From positions 248,001-312,000 of the forward strand of contig JAOVFP010000019.1 of NCBI GenBank assembly GCA_025738555.1: a stretch of DNA of 64,000 nt, read 5' to 3'. This DNA comes from Cyathus striatus (Eukaryota; Basidiomycota; Agaricomycetes; Agaricales; Nidulariaceae). Within the stretch, counting starts at the first letter, position 1; each line of letters begins with the position of its first letter. Under the pieces are notes generated by a model. That model saw only the letters and a list, made by a program, of their open reading frames with translations. It made no database searches and was not told the DNA's origin. This document shows positions 50,783 to 60,835 of the stretch, piece by piece. The translations under genes and the position numbers were made by a program.

Positions 50783-52233
50783 AGAGCGAGAACGATAGAA
50801 AGCAGAGGGATAAAAGTATAGCAGGTAACAATAAATGCTTGCGGAGAAGGGACAGGGGGATAAATGACAATTAAATAGAGGCACAGTGTCGGCGATAAGA
50901 CAAGCACCGTTTTGTTTTGCTGGAGTCATTGGTTAAGCTCAGGTTTCCAGATGAGATAACATAAGGCGGGGACTTCATGTTAGGTTAGAGGCGTGTGAAT
51001 GGCGATCATACACAAAGGAACAGTGATTGAGGACAGTCATTTATTGGTTGGAGGGAGATGATACGCGTAGCACACTGCTACTTACTATGAAATTATTATT
51101 TCTATATTCTACATGCTACTTAAAAACGGTATAACAATATGGGTTGTATTTAATAACTAAGGTAGAGGTCCTGGGCCATTAGCTAGCGTGAGAACGATTT
51201 GCGCTAATAAGGGACATTTTTAGCCGAAGTAGGAAAGTGTCTAAGAATAGAAACATGGAGGTCAGAGCTTATTCTCGACATCGGTGTGAAATAGTTACCT
51301 GTAAGGCCGGAGATCGAGCTACGCACGCGTCTAATCTAATAATAGATTATCGAAGTCATGCTATTGCGTCATAGGAAAAGGCATGAGAACTAGGCTCACA
51401 GCAAGCACCGCTATCTAACCACGCTGTATGCATCAGCACACATTTCCATGTGTTAAAGCGCGTGGCAGCATGCCTTCGTATGGAGCATTCTTCCTGCAGG
51501 ACTAGTTATTGTACTTCTCTATCTTTCCATATAGACGCATTCTTGGCGCTCATATGTATGCTTATTCCTAATTTACTCTGGTTCATCCCAGACGTGTGTG
51601 TCCAGTCTAAAACATTTACTTTATGAACTATATAGTTCATAAAGCCATGTTCTGTAGCATATTTAATAGGTAGATTTGTGTAGTAGAAGGCAGCCTTCTG
51701 TGCCTCTAGAAATACCATATAGCAGTTTGTGTTAGTATTTGTGTGAGCTCAGAGATTCAGAGTGGAATGAGAGTTGAAGTCCTAAGTCTGAGTTAAACCC
51801 GAAATTAGCATCAAACGCGCATCAAAGTGTTTGCTAACCACGTGTTCTACCTTGGGCGTCAGTCATTGTATTGCACTTAATGAAATGTTGTCAAGGTCAT
51901 ATTATTATTAACTAATTACTAAACATTGTGAAAATTGATATCCCCCATTTCTTCAAATGGGTCGGGAAGATGGTCATAGAATGAGTCTGGATATGGATCT
52001 ATAGGTAGAGAAGAAAGAAAATCTCACCCGCTGTTGTATGTACAGAAACGTTTAATTGGTCCAACATAAAGATTTGGAAACCCAGGTCACCCATCTTCCA
52101 GAAAACCTTCTCCAATCCAAACAACTACTACATTATCCTTCTGATCTGATAGTAGCAGCCTCGCATTTTGAGAACACGGTGTCCATTTTTCTGAGACTGA
52201 GTCAAAGACCACAGTTGATGTATTAGCTGTACA
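50783..52233. other. 1.45-kb intergenic, no gene recognised
   Basis: Frames are short (70 codons at 51506-51718, minus). The stretch 51790-52230 is AT-rich. I see no defined repeat. Confidence 0.45.
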
Positions 52234-53390
52234 TCAATCTAAGAAGTACTGAAGGATCTCGTACTGATCCAAGCTGAATGTAGTCGTCGGAGACCATTGT
52301 AGAGGTAACAACGAGCTTGATGCCTAAACAAAGAAATATGTAAGTGAGTCAGTGAACATCCATTCAACCTTGGGTGTTCTAAGGCGTCGAGAAGGGGGCA
52401 AATGTAAAGCTGGATTGGGAGGGAGTAGTTACATGATATTTAAAGAAAACTAAAATAAAGAGAGTACTTAATAAGGAATAGTTGAATAAATCGGAAATTA
52501 ATGGTAGATTATTGGAAGAAAAAGGAAAAGCTTGAAACATAAAGCATACCGATGAATTGAAGGAAAATTTGTAAAGTAAAACTTGGGGGAGGGAGACATA
52601 GGGTGCTGACACGGCCTTTGGTAAAGCAAACTGCGCATTTTAGTGGGTCTTGGTAGTGTGCAATACCGATGATCTTGAGTAATTGCGGCATTGAGGCGAT
52701 GTGGAAGTGTCAGCATTGAAGGGAGAAAGTGAGAGGACGTGTGCGCAAACGCGTCGATGCGTGCATCAGCTGATTACGTAATGGAAATTGTAATATGTCG
52801 ATTTTTGTAGTGCAGGCGAAACGCCTGCTCTACACCATGCCATGAAGTCGAAAGGAATGTATGGGTTAATGCAAGGCTTTCCGGTATCCCATTCATCGAA
52901 GTCCTAAGATGTTAGTATACTATTTCGCATCAGAGTGACTAATGTGACTTACTGGCCCGCAAAAGACCAAACACTTGAATGTGTATCCACCTTCAGGAAG
53001 AAGCACAAACTGCTTTGGCAGCTGAACCACATCCATGTAATCATTTTGGACAATGAGATTGAACGTGTTGAATATTGCCCTGCTGAGGCAGGTTCGAAAT
53101 TTTAGTAAACCTCGTCTAGTTGGTATTTTGAACACATCAGCCATTCTCTTCCAGAAGTCATTGTAGGATGTCCTAATACATTAAGAGTTAGCTCGTAGAT
53201 TAAAAATTCAAATGTGGTGTCTTACATTTCAAGACACACAGAGCGATAAGACCTTTGAAGAGGATTTCGAGTAGGTTTGGAAGTAAAGAAGTGGGATGCA
53301 GCAAAAAAAATACGCCAAGAGAAATGGCTTTGCAAATAAAGACGGTTATAATAACTGATTTTCCGAACTTTCAGCTCCAGTCACATGAAA
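52234..53390 (-). CDS. hypothetical multi-exon protein
   Basis: Exons appear in order on the minus strand. The first, near 53370-53225, reads SYYNRLYLQSHFSWRIFFAAS and SKPTRNPLQRSYRSVCLEM. The second (53175-52945) reads MADVFKIPTRRGLLKFRTC, FNTFNLIVQNDYMDVVQLP and FVLLPEGGYTFKCLVFCGP. The third, near 52905-52820, reads DFDEWDTGKPCINPYIPFDF. The fourth (about 52695-52550) contains KCAVCFTKGRV. The last reads LLPLQWSPTTTFSLDQYEILQYFLD with TGA at 52234-52236. Splice sites look consensus, but the join after the third exon is unclear and the 5' end is not fixed. No domain is recognised. The neighbouring KDZ-associated gene and LTRs suggest it may travel with transposons. Confidence 0.4.
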
Positions 53391-53488
53391 CATTCTAGAA
53401 AAAATTCCAATCCCCCCAAGCATTGATTTCAAAGGTTATCTATTCTAATATGTTTTGACTAATATATTGATATAGCATATTAATCAAG

Positions 53489-54746
53489 CTAGGTTCCACC
53501 ACTTTTCCCCTCCTTCATTTTCCTTGTCTTTGATCGGTTCCAAATCGAAAGAAATGTCCTCATGTACAATGTTGCGTGATATTGTCCCATATAACTAATG
53601 GACTTTCTAATGCGTGCTATAACTGAATTACCACACTCGGCTGCACTTGAATTGAGGGTCTTCAGTCTTGGATCAGCAACCTGATATGTTCCTAAAAAGC
53701 ATGCGGTGGAGCACTTCGTGTGACCTGAAGCATGAAACCGATCGATCAGAAACTGGGTGTTAGCAAAGAAACCTCCTTCTCTCGTCATGCAGTAAGGCCC
53801 CAAAGCGCATGCAAAATCGTAGATAACACGCTTAGGTGGGACTTTCCAGTGGGTATACAAGGCTGAGAAGACATCGTTGCGACCTTCACTTCTTGGGATG
53901 CAATGAAAGCCATAACAGATGGAATGTGTGCACCATGCGACCATGATTCCTCCTGTTAGACGTTGCTGTGAATATTGAGCATAGTACTTGGCACATTTTT
54001 CACCTCTTCCCGATATGGACTTATCTTCTACCTGATCATGTTTCAAGTTCGGGTATTGTGGTCTATTCCGAACTTTTGGCATGCTATAGCATGATCCTGT
54101 CTAGCATTTTAAACAGGGGTTAAATCATTGCGAGGATATATATGAAGTACTTACTAATTTCCAGTCCTCAGACTCGACCTCCGGGATACTAAGTGTCTGT
54201 GGGGCAGAACTTTGGCATATGAGCTTGTCCAACAAAAATTCTGCTCAATCACGGATCCAGAAACATACGCCAAAGAGATCATCCGAATACTTGCCAAGTA
54301 CTTGTTTTTCATGCCACAGTACCAAGTACAAAGATGGAATACCAGTCAAGCGTGATAATGCGTTATCGTCAGGTTTGGTTATAAATCCCTTCAGTGCCAC
54401 AAGTGCTGGCATGTTCACCATTTGAACCATGGATTCATCTGCAGCTATCTGTGGATATTATTGAGTAAAATATGGTTCAGTATTTCTCAGCGCGCACCTC
54501 AAGAAGTAAGGTAATGTAAGATGAATGTGGCCAATTCGTTTTCTCGCTCATATTTTCCTGAAATAGTCGTCTCGCCAATGCCCCTAAACTTGAGTTGACT
54601 GATTCTAATTGTGTCAGAAGCGACGGAATATCCTTCAGCCGGCTTTCGATTTCCAGTATTCTTTTTCTCTTGGCAGATAGGATGCGTGATTGAGTCCGTC
54701 CAGTCTCATCATTGTCCTCAGTACCGATTTCAGCATCATCATCCAT
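53489..54746 (-). pseudogene. KDZ-transposase-associated protein (CxC-type), broken
   Basis: The C-terminal exon reads GIMVAWCTHSICYGFHCIP, VIYDFACALGPYCMTREG, FLIDRFHASGHTKCS and NSSAAECGNSVIARIRKSISYM, the hallmark of mushroom proteins found with Kyakuja-Dileera-Zisupton transposases. Upstream exons give DDAEIGTEDN..RILEIESRLKDIPSLL and MVQMVNMPALVALKGFI..WHEKQVLGKYSDDLFGVCFWIRD. Right after WIRD there is TGA (54245-54247), while the same frame continues AEFLLDKLICQSSAPQTL, so a nonsense codon interrupts the gene. The last intron uses GTAAGT...GCTAG|ACAGG. The long N-terminal part usual in this family is not present upstream of about 54746, so the copy is also truncated. Confidence 0.72.
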
Positions 54747-54779
54747 ACGCGGTGTCACGGGTGAAAGTTGATTTCACAT

Positions 54780-55140
54780 AATGACATGAATACAGCTAAA
54801 TCACTCAAAGATAGAAAAGCAAACACTTAGAAAACTTAATAATACCTTAACAAACAACACTTAATATGCACTTCTATTTCACTATTAATCAGGAAAACCA
54901 TACACAAGTAACTAATCAATACACTAACAAATAAAGCTACATAAACACTAATAGTCCATCACCAATCAGAACAATTATACACAAACAAGTAACTACAATA
55001 CCAGCTCATTATTAATCAAGATAAACATATACAAATACTTAGTCATACTACTGGACCAGCACTAATCAGAATAAATATCATCATACAACAACTACACCAA
55101 GACTAATATGTACAAACAATTATACCCTGTACAAAATAAG
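54780..55140. repeat. AT-rich minisatellite-like region
   Basis: Variants of AATCAGAACAATTATACACAAACAAGTAACT recur at about 54893, 54963, 55014 and 55063 with spacing of 50-70 bp and much divergence. There is no gene. The region borders the probable older LTR into which the Gypsy element jumped. Confidence 0.4.
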
Positions 55141-55149
55141 AAAGCCTTC

Positions 55150-55530
55150 AGGTATGAACAACAGAGCACCATTGTTCTCAAGAGCTATTAATAGCACAAC
55201 CATTGTGCTAAATATACCCATTGTTCTTTCAAGTACTATTAATAGCATTTCTATTGTGCTAAATATACCCATTGTCTAAGATGCTGACTCATGCATCCTA
55301 AATTGGAGAACAATGGAGAAAAGGATGACTCATACTTTCCCCAGTTGGAGAACAATGGGAAAGTAGGTGTGGGATATGATTAGTCAGCAGGAGGGTAAAA
55401 GGCATATAAGGAAGAGGAATTGGCCTGTAGAATTAACAACTTATACCTAGTTTACATTTGTTTGTATCCCTTTGCAGTTGTAGCACACAACCCTTACCTA
55501 CTAAATATAACCTATATACTTCCTCTCTAC
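55150..55530 (+). mobile_element. probable older LTR interrupted by the Gypsy element
   Basis: A 50-bp unit is duplicated in tandem (TTGTTCTCAAGAGCTATTAATAGCAC.. and TTGTTCTTTCAAGTACTATTAATAGCA.., both ending TGCTAAATATACCCA, 55173-55272). TTGGAGAACAATGG occurs twice (about 55300 and 55341). A TATA-like CATATAAGGAAGAGG lies at 55402. This resembles a fungal LTR promoter. The Ty3/Gypsy element is inserted at its 3' part, and the continuation would lie after 63140. I could not fix the outer boundaries. Confidence 0.4.
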
Positions 55531-56295
55531 TGTTACGTACCGATTCTCTTCCTGCTTAGAAGTGGTTGCGAAGACACCCGGAGGGTGTGGGAGAACTATA
55601 ACGGAAACCCGAAGTAAGTACGGGTGCGGAAACGTAGAGCGGGAGTGCGGAAAGAACCGTGGCTTCAGCTTGTGTGCTGCGCCGCCTGGATATCCCCAGG
55701 GAATGGTTCGTATTTCGAGTAAGATGATATGTAACAAAGGAAGACGTTCTAGAGTATAAGAGAAGGCTTCGCCACTACACTAGGTAGCGGGAGAGAAACC
55801 CGAAGGAAAACCCGGAGCGGGTTTCGGAACTTAGAGTAGGAAGAAAGTGTACAGAGTTGATACGAATACTGAAGACTACCTATTACATCTGGAAGACTAC
55901 TTATACTAAGTAGGAACCTGTAGATACGAATGTAGAAGTATTATACAAAGGACAAGTCAAAGGAGTAAGTAGGAAATGAAGTCTTGGCAAAGCGGAGTAG
56001 GGCGCAAATGACGCGCTCAGAATGAAGAATAAGGAACTAATCTACAAAGGCCATAATGAAACGTATAAGTAGGAATGGAAGGGAGGAGTAATAGAATGAT
56101 GACGCGGTGAGGCCGTCATAAGAGAAAGTACGTATCCGGGATACCCGATAGAAAACCCGACGGGTTCCGGGTACGTTCCCGGGCGGGAACGTCGGGAAGT
56201 GTAAACCCGAAGCGGGTACGTTCCGGGAACGGACCGGGTATGTTAGAAGGTCACGTGGGAACGTCGGCACGATGTATCCGGACATGGATATAACA
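55531..56295 (-). repeat. 3' LTR of the Gypsy element
   Basis: 765 bp; in plus-strand reading it begins TGTTACGTACC and ends GGATATAACA. Compared with the other LTR it has TTTCGGAACT where the other has TTTGAACT, and TAGGGCGC where the other has TAGGGGCGC. In element orientation this is the 3' LTR because gag lies at the other end. Confidence 0.9.
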
Positions 56296-56310
56296 GTATC
56301 CCCCTTTTAG
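56296..56310 (-). other. polypurine tract of the Gypsy element
   Basis: Read on the minus strand, CTAAAAGGGGGATAC ends exactly at the 3' LTR start. This is the expected primer site for plus-strand DNA synthesis. Confidence 0.7.
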
Positions 56311-56502
56311 GGCCGAGCCCACGAGGTCATACTGTGTGCGAGAAAATATAACTAAAAATAATACGAGAAATCCTATTGGTCAGTGAATGTTCAAATAACA
56401 GAAAGAGAGCGCATCTGATTCCTTTGGCAAGGGAAGTAGCAAAGGTGTGAACTACAAGTTCCTGAGTAAGTTCCAGCAAGTCGTAGCTGAACCCGAGACC
56501 TA

Positions 56503-57033
56503 TTAACACTGCCCATGGATGTGGAAGGACATGTGCATCAATATTCCACTGGTAGCCATTCGTTCCGGATGTTCCGGTAATGCGGCAAGCTTAGTTGCAC
56601 TGCTGATTGTATATCCGACTGAGATGAGTGTCGGAACTGGGTTGGAAGCATCGGAAGAGTTGGAAATGGATGGGGAAGTGATTGGAAGATATTGGATGAG
56701 GTCTGGGTTGGATGCGGAAGTAGCAGGAACTGCCGGGGAAAATGCAGGAAGCATTGGAAGATAGCGTAGTCTATCAAGTTGAGTTACAGATGTCGTGATG
56801 CCAATTTCCAGGTGGTAGGCAAACTCGATAAGTTGTCCTGAGATGTTTCCAAGGTATCTGGGCACATTGTCCATGTTTCCATATTGAAACCTTGCTCGTG
56901 GAATGCCTCCGGGATCCGGATGCATACGAGGAAGTTGTGACGGGTGCGGAATTGCGTCGGAAGGTGTGGAAGTAGCTCGGGTCGAGTTGCAGACGCAGAG
57001 GGAGTGATGGAAATGGTCGTAACACGTTACCAA
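56503..57033 (-). CDS. uncharacterised open frame between chromodomain and 3' LTR
   Basis: A 176-codon frame in the same orientation as pol follows the chromodomain by about 100 bp. It contains RYLGNISGQLIEFAYHLEIG and a Pro/Ser-rich tail. No domain is recognised, and the overlapping frame 56774-57025 is also open. Given the frameshifts elsewhere in the element, the true frame is uncertain. It could be an accessory ORF3 or simply 3' UTR. Confidence 0.3.
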   Translation of the reverse strand: MVTCYDHFHHSLCVCNSTRATSTPSDAIPHPSQLPRMHPDPGGIPRARFQYGNMDNVPRYLGNISGQLIEFAYHLEIGITTSVTQLDRLRYLPMLPAFSPAVPATSASNPDLIQYLPITSPSISNSSDASNPVPTLISVGYTISSATKLAALPEHPERMATSGILMHMSFHIHGQC

Positions 57034-57130
57034 GAATTAATGTACTTGTATCTCGCTTTTTGGATGTTATTCGTTGTTTTTGGTTTTTGTATAAGGTGAA
57101 ACTGCAAGCGGATAATAAGTAACGTGAAAT

Positions 57131-57740
57131 TTAAGAAATAGGAGTAGGGCCGGGCTTATCCGGATAGCGGGAGTGGAACTCTTCAATGATATCCGTAGCG
57201 TGTTCCAGTTCCGTGGCCGGAAGCCATGAAAACTCTTCATCTGTCCCTTCATACCCTAGCCAGCGTACGTAGTACCTCAGTTTGCAACGCAAACGACGAT
57301 CCAGTTTAGAGTCCAATATTTCCGAGACCTCGTATTCAATATCACCATCAACCTGGACAGGTGGTGGTGGAGGAATAATGCGATCTGGGATAGTATTTTC
57401 AGTATTGGGTTCAAGCATGGATACATGGAATACTGGGTGGACTGCACGAAATTGTTCTGGAAGGCGCAAGGTACGCGAATGCGATCCGGCAAGTGCGATG
57501 ACTTCAAAAGGTCCTAGGAACTTTTCTGCAAGTTTCCGGGATGGTCGGGTTGTCCGGAAGTACTCGGCTTTAACGTATACCTTTGTCCCGACAGGGAATG
57601 CGGGTGCGGGTTTGCGACGCGCATCGGCGGGTGTTTGATAACGTTTCTGCGCACTGAGTATTTCGGTCCGAAGCATCTCGTGAAGTTCCTCGAGGTTTAC
57701 TGCGAAGTGCCGGGCACGAGCGGAAGTGAGATCACGTTCG
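57131..57740 (-). CDS. integrase C-terminus plus chromodomain (Gypsy pol)
   Basis: It contains VYVKAEYFRTTRPSRKLAEKF and KFLGPFEVIA (GPF/Y module of chromoviral integrases), FHVSMLEPN, then the chromodomain YEVSEILDSKLDRR..YYVRWLGYEGTDEEFSWLP with its aromatic-cage residues. Chromodomains direct integration to modified chromatin. The frame is shifted by one base relative to the integrase core, near 57735. Confidence 0.85.
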
Positions 57741-58836
57741 GATGTATCGCAAGGTTCGGGTGATAACCCTTGTTTGCGTAGAACGGTGAAATTCCTGTGG
57801 TTGCGCTCGGTGCATTATTGTAAGCAAATTCAGCAAGAGGTAAGAGATCACACCAGTTATCCTGCTGGTAGTTGCAGTAGGCCCGAAGGTATTGTTCCAG
57901 AGTTTGGTTTGTGCGTTCCGTTTGGCCGTCGCCTTCGGGGTGATAACCCGAGGTGAAATGTAAAGTGATGTCGAGGGCTGTACCGAGGGAACGGAAGAAA
58001 TGCGACACAAACTCGGAACCACGATCGGAAGTGATGTGTTCCGGGACTCCGTGCTTGGAAAAGACATGAAGTACAAATAGAAGCGCAAGGTCGGAAGAAG
58101 AGCAAGTGGTATGAGTGGGAATGAAGATAGACTGTTTGGAGAAACGATCCACGATAACGAGTATAGAATCATACTTGGAAGCCGATGATTTTGGAAGTTG
58201 ATCTATGAAATCCATAGATATCGAATGCCATGGGCGTCCGGGAACCGGAAGTTGTTTCAGGGTTCCGTACGGGCGGTGGCGCTGTGGTTTAGAACGCATG
58301 CAAGTATTACAAGACTTACAATAGTCCTTTACAAACGTCCGTATAAGCGGCCAAGTATATTCGCGTCGAATTAGCTCGAGGGTCTTGTTCTGTCCAAGGT
58401 GTCCTGAAAGCGGGTGGTCGTGTTTGTACTGTAAAACCCGAAGCCGAAGGGTTCCGGAGTCCGGAACATAGATCCGGTTATCTAGACGGAGGAAACCGTC
58501 CGGGGTTACAGTCCAACGATTCTCGGGAGTCCGCATTCGGATAACTGCGACCGGGTCATTAGGGAGAGCTGATAATATGTCAGTATGTAACTGTTCAATG
58601 TCCATGATGATACTAGCGCGAAGAGCGGGTACAATAAGTGATGTTGCTCGGAGAGAAGTGATAAGTTGTTCCTGTGTGAACACTGGACGATAGTTATGCG
58701 GATTGACCTTAGCGTAGTCGCTATCCCCCTCTTTAGGGTAGACGTCCCATCGTCTAGTCAGAGCATCCGGCTTCGCCCCGAGTTTTCGGGTCGAAAGCGG
58801 ATAACTAGATTGAACTGGGAAAGATACTCGGACCAT
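57697..58836 (-). CDS. integrase core (Gypsy pol)
   Basis: It has the HHCC zinc module HDHPLSGHLGQNKTLELIRR..CKSCNTC, then the catalytic core with SMDFIDQLP (first D), TSDRGSEFVS (second D) and TERTNQTLEQYLRAYCN (E). The DDE triad is complete. The 5' end of this frame ([13 protein letters not shown]) joins the RNase H region only across a one-base shift near 58780. Confidence 0.88.
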   Translation of the reverse strand: MVRVSFPVQSSYPLSTRKLGAKPDALTRRWDVYPKEGDSDYAKVNPHNYRPVFTQEQLITSLRATSLIVPALRASIIMDIEQLHTDILSALPNDPVAVIRMRTPENRWTVTPDGFLRLDNRIYVPDSGTLRLRVLQYKHDHPLSGHLGQNKTLELIRREYTWPLIRTFVKDYCKSCNTCMRSKPQRHRPYGTLKQLPVPGRPWHSISMDFIDQLPKSSASKYDSILVIVDRFSKQSIFIPTHTTCSSSDLALLFVLHVFSKHGVPEHITSDRGSEFVSHFFRSLGTALDITLHFTSGYHPEGDGQTERTNQTLEQYLRAYCNYQQDNWCDLLPLAEFAYNNAPSATTGISPFYANKGYHPNLAIHPNVISLPLVPGTSQ

Positions 58837-59417
58837 CGGGCTTGTCGTCGGGACAAGATCTTGGTTGTGGAAAAGTATTCCAAGTTCTTGTGGTCTGTGA
58901 CGACGTCAATGGGTGAACCGGAACCTTCCAGGTAATGATGCCAGACTTGGAATGCTTCGAAGATAGCAAGCAATTCCTTGTCATGGGTGTCGTAGTTTAG
59001 CTCGGGAGGTGTAAAGGTTCGTGAGTGGAAAGCGATAGGGTGAATCTCGCCATCATCGGAAACTATAGACAGGATAGCAGCCAACGCGTAATCCGAAGCG
59101 TCGGTTTCCACGATGAGCTGCTTGTCGGGAACCCAATGGGTAAGAATGGGTGCCGACGTGAAAGCGTCCTTAAGTTCAGTGAAAGCGGAACGGCATTTTT
59201 CCGAGAAGTTCCACGGATTACCCTTCCGGGTAAGGCGGGTGAGCGGAACAACTATGTCGGAATAGTTGTATATAAAACGCCGATAGAAATTAGCGAACCC
59301 AAGGAAGGATTGAATGTCTTTTACTTTCCTTGGTTCCGGCCATTCTTGAATAGTCTTCACCTTTGTTGGAGACATGGTGAGACCGTTGGGCGATAGTATA
59401 TATCCGAGATATTCCAC
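58758..59417 (-). CDS. RT thumb/RNase H region (Gypsy pol)
   Basis: It contains [35 protein letters not shown], the RNase H segment [37 protein letters not shown] and [11 protein letters not shown]. These are standard RT connection and RNase H motifs. It is separated from the RT palm frame by a one-base shift near 59425. Confidence 0.88.
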   Translation of the reverse strand: MEYLGYILSPNGLTMSPTKVKTIQEWPEPRKVKDIQSFLGFANFYRRFIYNYSDIVVPLTRLTRKGNPWNFSEKCRSAFTELKDAFTSAPILTHWVPDKQLIVETDASDYALAAILSIVSDDGEIHPIAFHSRTFTPPELNYDTHDKELLAIFEAFQVWHHYLEGSGSPIDVVTDHKNLEYFSTTKILSRRQARWSEYLSQFNLVIRFRPENSGRSRML

Positions 59418-59757
59418 GGATTCGAGTGGAACTCACACTTATCCGCGCGCGCGTACAACCCGTGCTTCCGGAGTCGACGCAAAACTTCCCTGACATGTTG
59501 GCGATGTTGCGCAAGGTTATCAGAGTATATAAGGATGTCATCCAAATAAACTATGGCGCACACATCAAGAAGGTCTTTGAAAACATCGTTCATGAAGCGT
59601 TGGAAACCCGCGGGTGCATTGGAAAGTCCGAAGGGCATGACTAGCCATTCGAAGGATCCATAGCGAGTCCGGAAAGCGGTTTTCCATTCATCGTCCTCGG
59701 CAATGCGGACCAGGTGGTACGCATGACGTAGGTCGATCTTGGTGTAGATACGGCGCG
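59357..59757 (-). CDS. reverse transcriptase palm (Gypsy pol)
   Basis: It contains [16 protein letters not shown] (first catalytic D), [18 protein letters not shown] and the active site [12 protein letters not shown] (YLDD). It is shifted by one base from the upstream protease-RT frame near 59757. Confidence 0.88.
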
Positions 59758-60835
59758 ACGGGGACTGTCGAGCAAATCTGAAATGAGTGGCAAAGGATAA
59801 CGATCCTTTTTAGAAATAGCGTTCAACCCGCGGAAATCCACACAAAGCCGAAGCGATCCGTCCTTCTTGCGGACAAAAAGGACGGGAGCTCCGTGCGGAG
59901 AGCGTGAAGGTTGAATAAATCCGATCCGGATATGTTCATCGATGAATTCCCGAAGAGCGGAAAGCTCGGATTGGGAAAGGGAATAGATCCGACCTACAGG
60001 AGGTGAAGCACCTTCTTCTAGGTTGATCTTTAAGTCATAGGGACGGTGAGGGGCAAGTGTATCTGCCCGGGACTTGCTAAATACATCAGCAAACTCGTGA
60101 TACTCAGACGGTATTGAAGAGAGATCCGGAGCTTCCTCTGGATTGAGGGCAGCGGCGGAAGCGACAGCACCAAGCTGGATACGGAAAGTCTGTGCTCCCT
60201 CTAAACGGCATGCACGCGAGAAGGCGGCACCATTTATTAGCGAAATGCTAGGAGGAGGTGGCAGAGACTCATCAGAGGTGACCGGAGATGGATCCTCGGA
60301 AGCGGAACCTGGTTCCGAGATCCCGGATTTGAGCGGAAGTTGCTCGGAAGTGTCTGGAGTCCGGAATGTTAATGAGCCCGATACCCAGTCAATCAACGGA
60401 TTGAAGCGGGTGAGCCAATTGTATCCTAGGACTGCAGAACACACGGAATCAAGAGGTGTCACATAGAGTTCGACTGTAATACATTCACCGGTAGGGAATA
60501 GTACAGGCAGTGTAACGAACTCGGTTATAACATGATTGGTGGTGCCATCGAAAAGTCTGAGAGCGATAGGTGGAGTAGGTGAGGTAGTAATAGCATGTGT
60601 CCGAACGAAAGATGAATCCATAAAACAATGGGTAGAACCCGAATCGACTAGAGCGCTATATGAAACTGTACAGGGTGTAGGGAGAGCATGGATGGTACTA
60701 CAAAGTGGAATATGAAGGGCATTGGGGTCGGAAAGAGCGGAAGCGTTGAGTCTTACCTGCATCGGCTGCGCACAAGGGGAACAACGCGGTCCTCGGCTTG
60801 TGTGGTGTCCAGAGGACCGCTCCCTATTTTTTCGA
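59758..60835 (-). CDS. protease and RT N-terminus (Gypsy pol)
   Basis: It contains the aspartic-protease motif [13 protein letters not shown] and [15 protein letters not shown], then [19 protein letters not shown] and the RT fingers [24 protein letters not shown]. The frame is open through this part. It is reached from the zinc-knuckle frame only by two further one-base shifts between about 60770 and 60845. Confidence 0.88.

Noticed and set aside
50154..50798. 214-codon plus-strand frame rich in CLSSSA repeats
   Set aside because: It is the antisense shadow of the Glu-rich repeat gene on the minus strand; the repeat is simply the reverse of the EEERQA codons.
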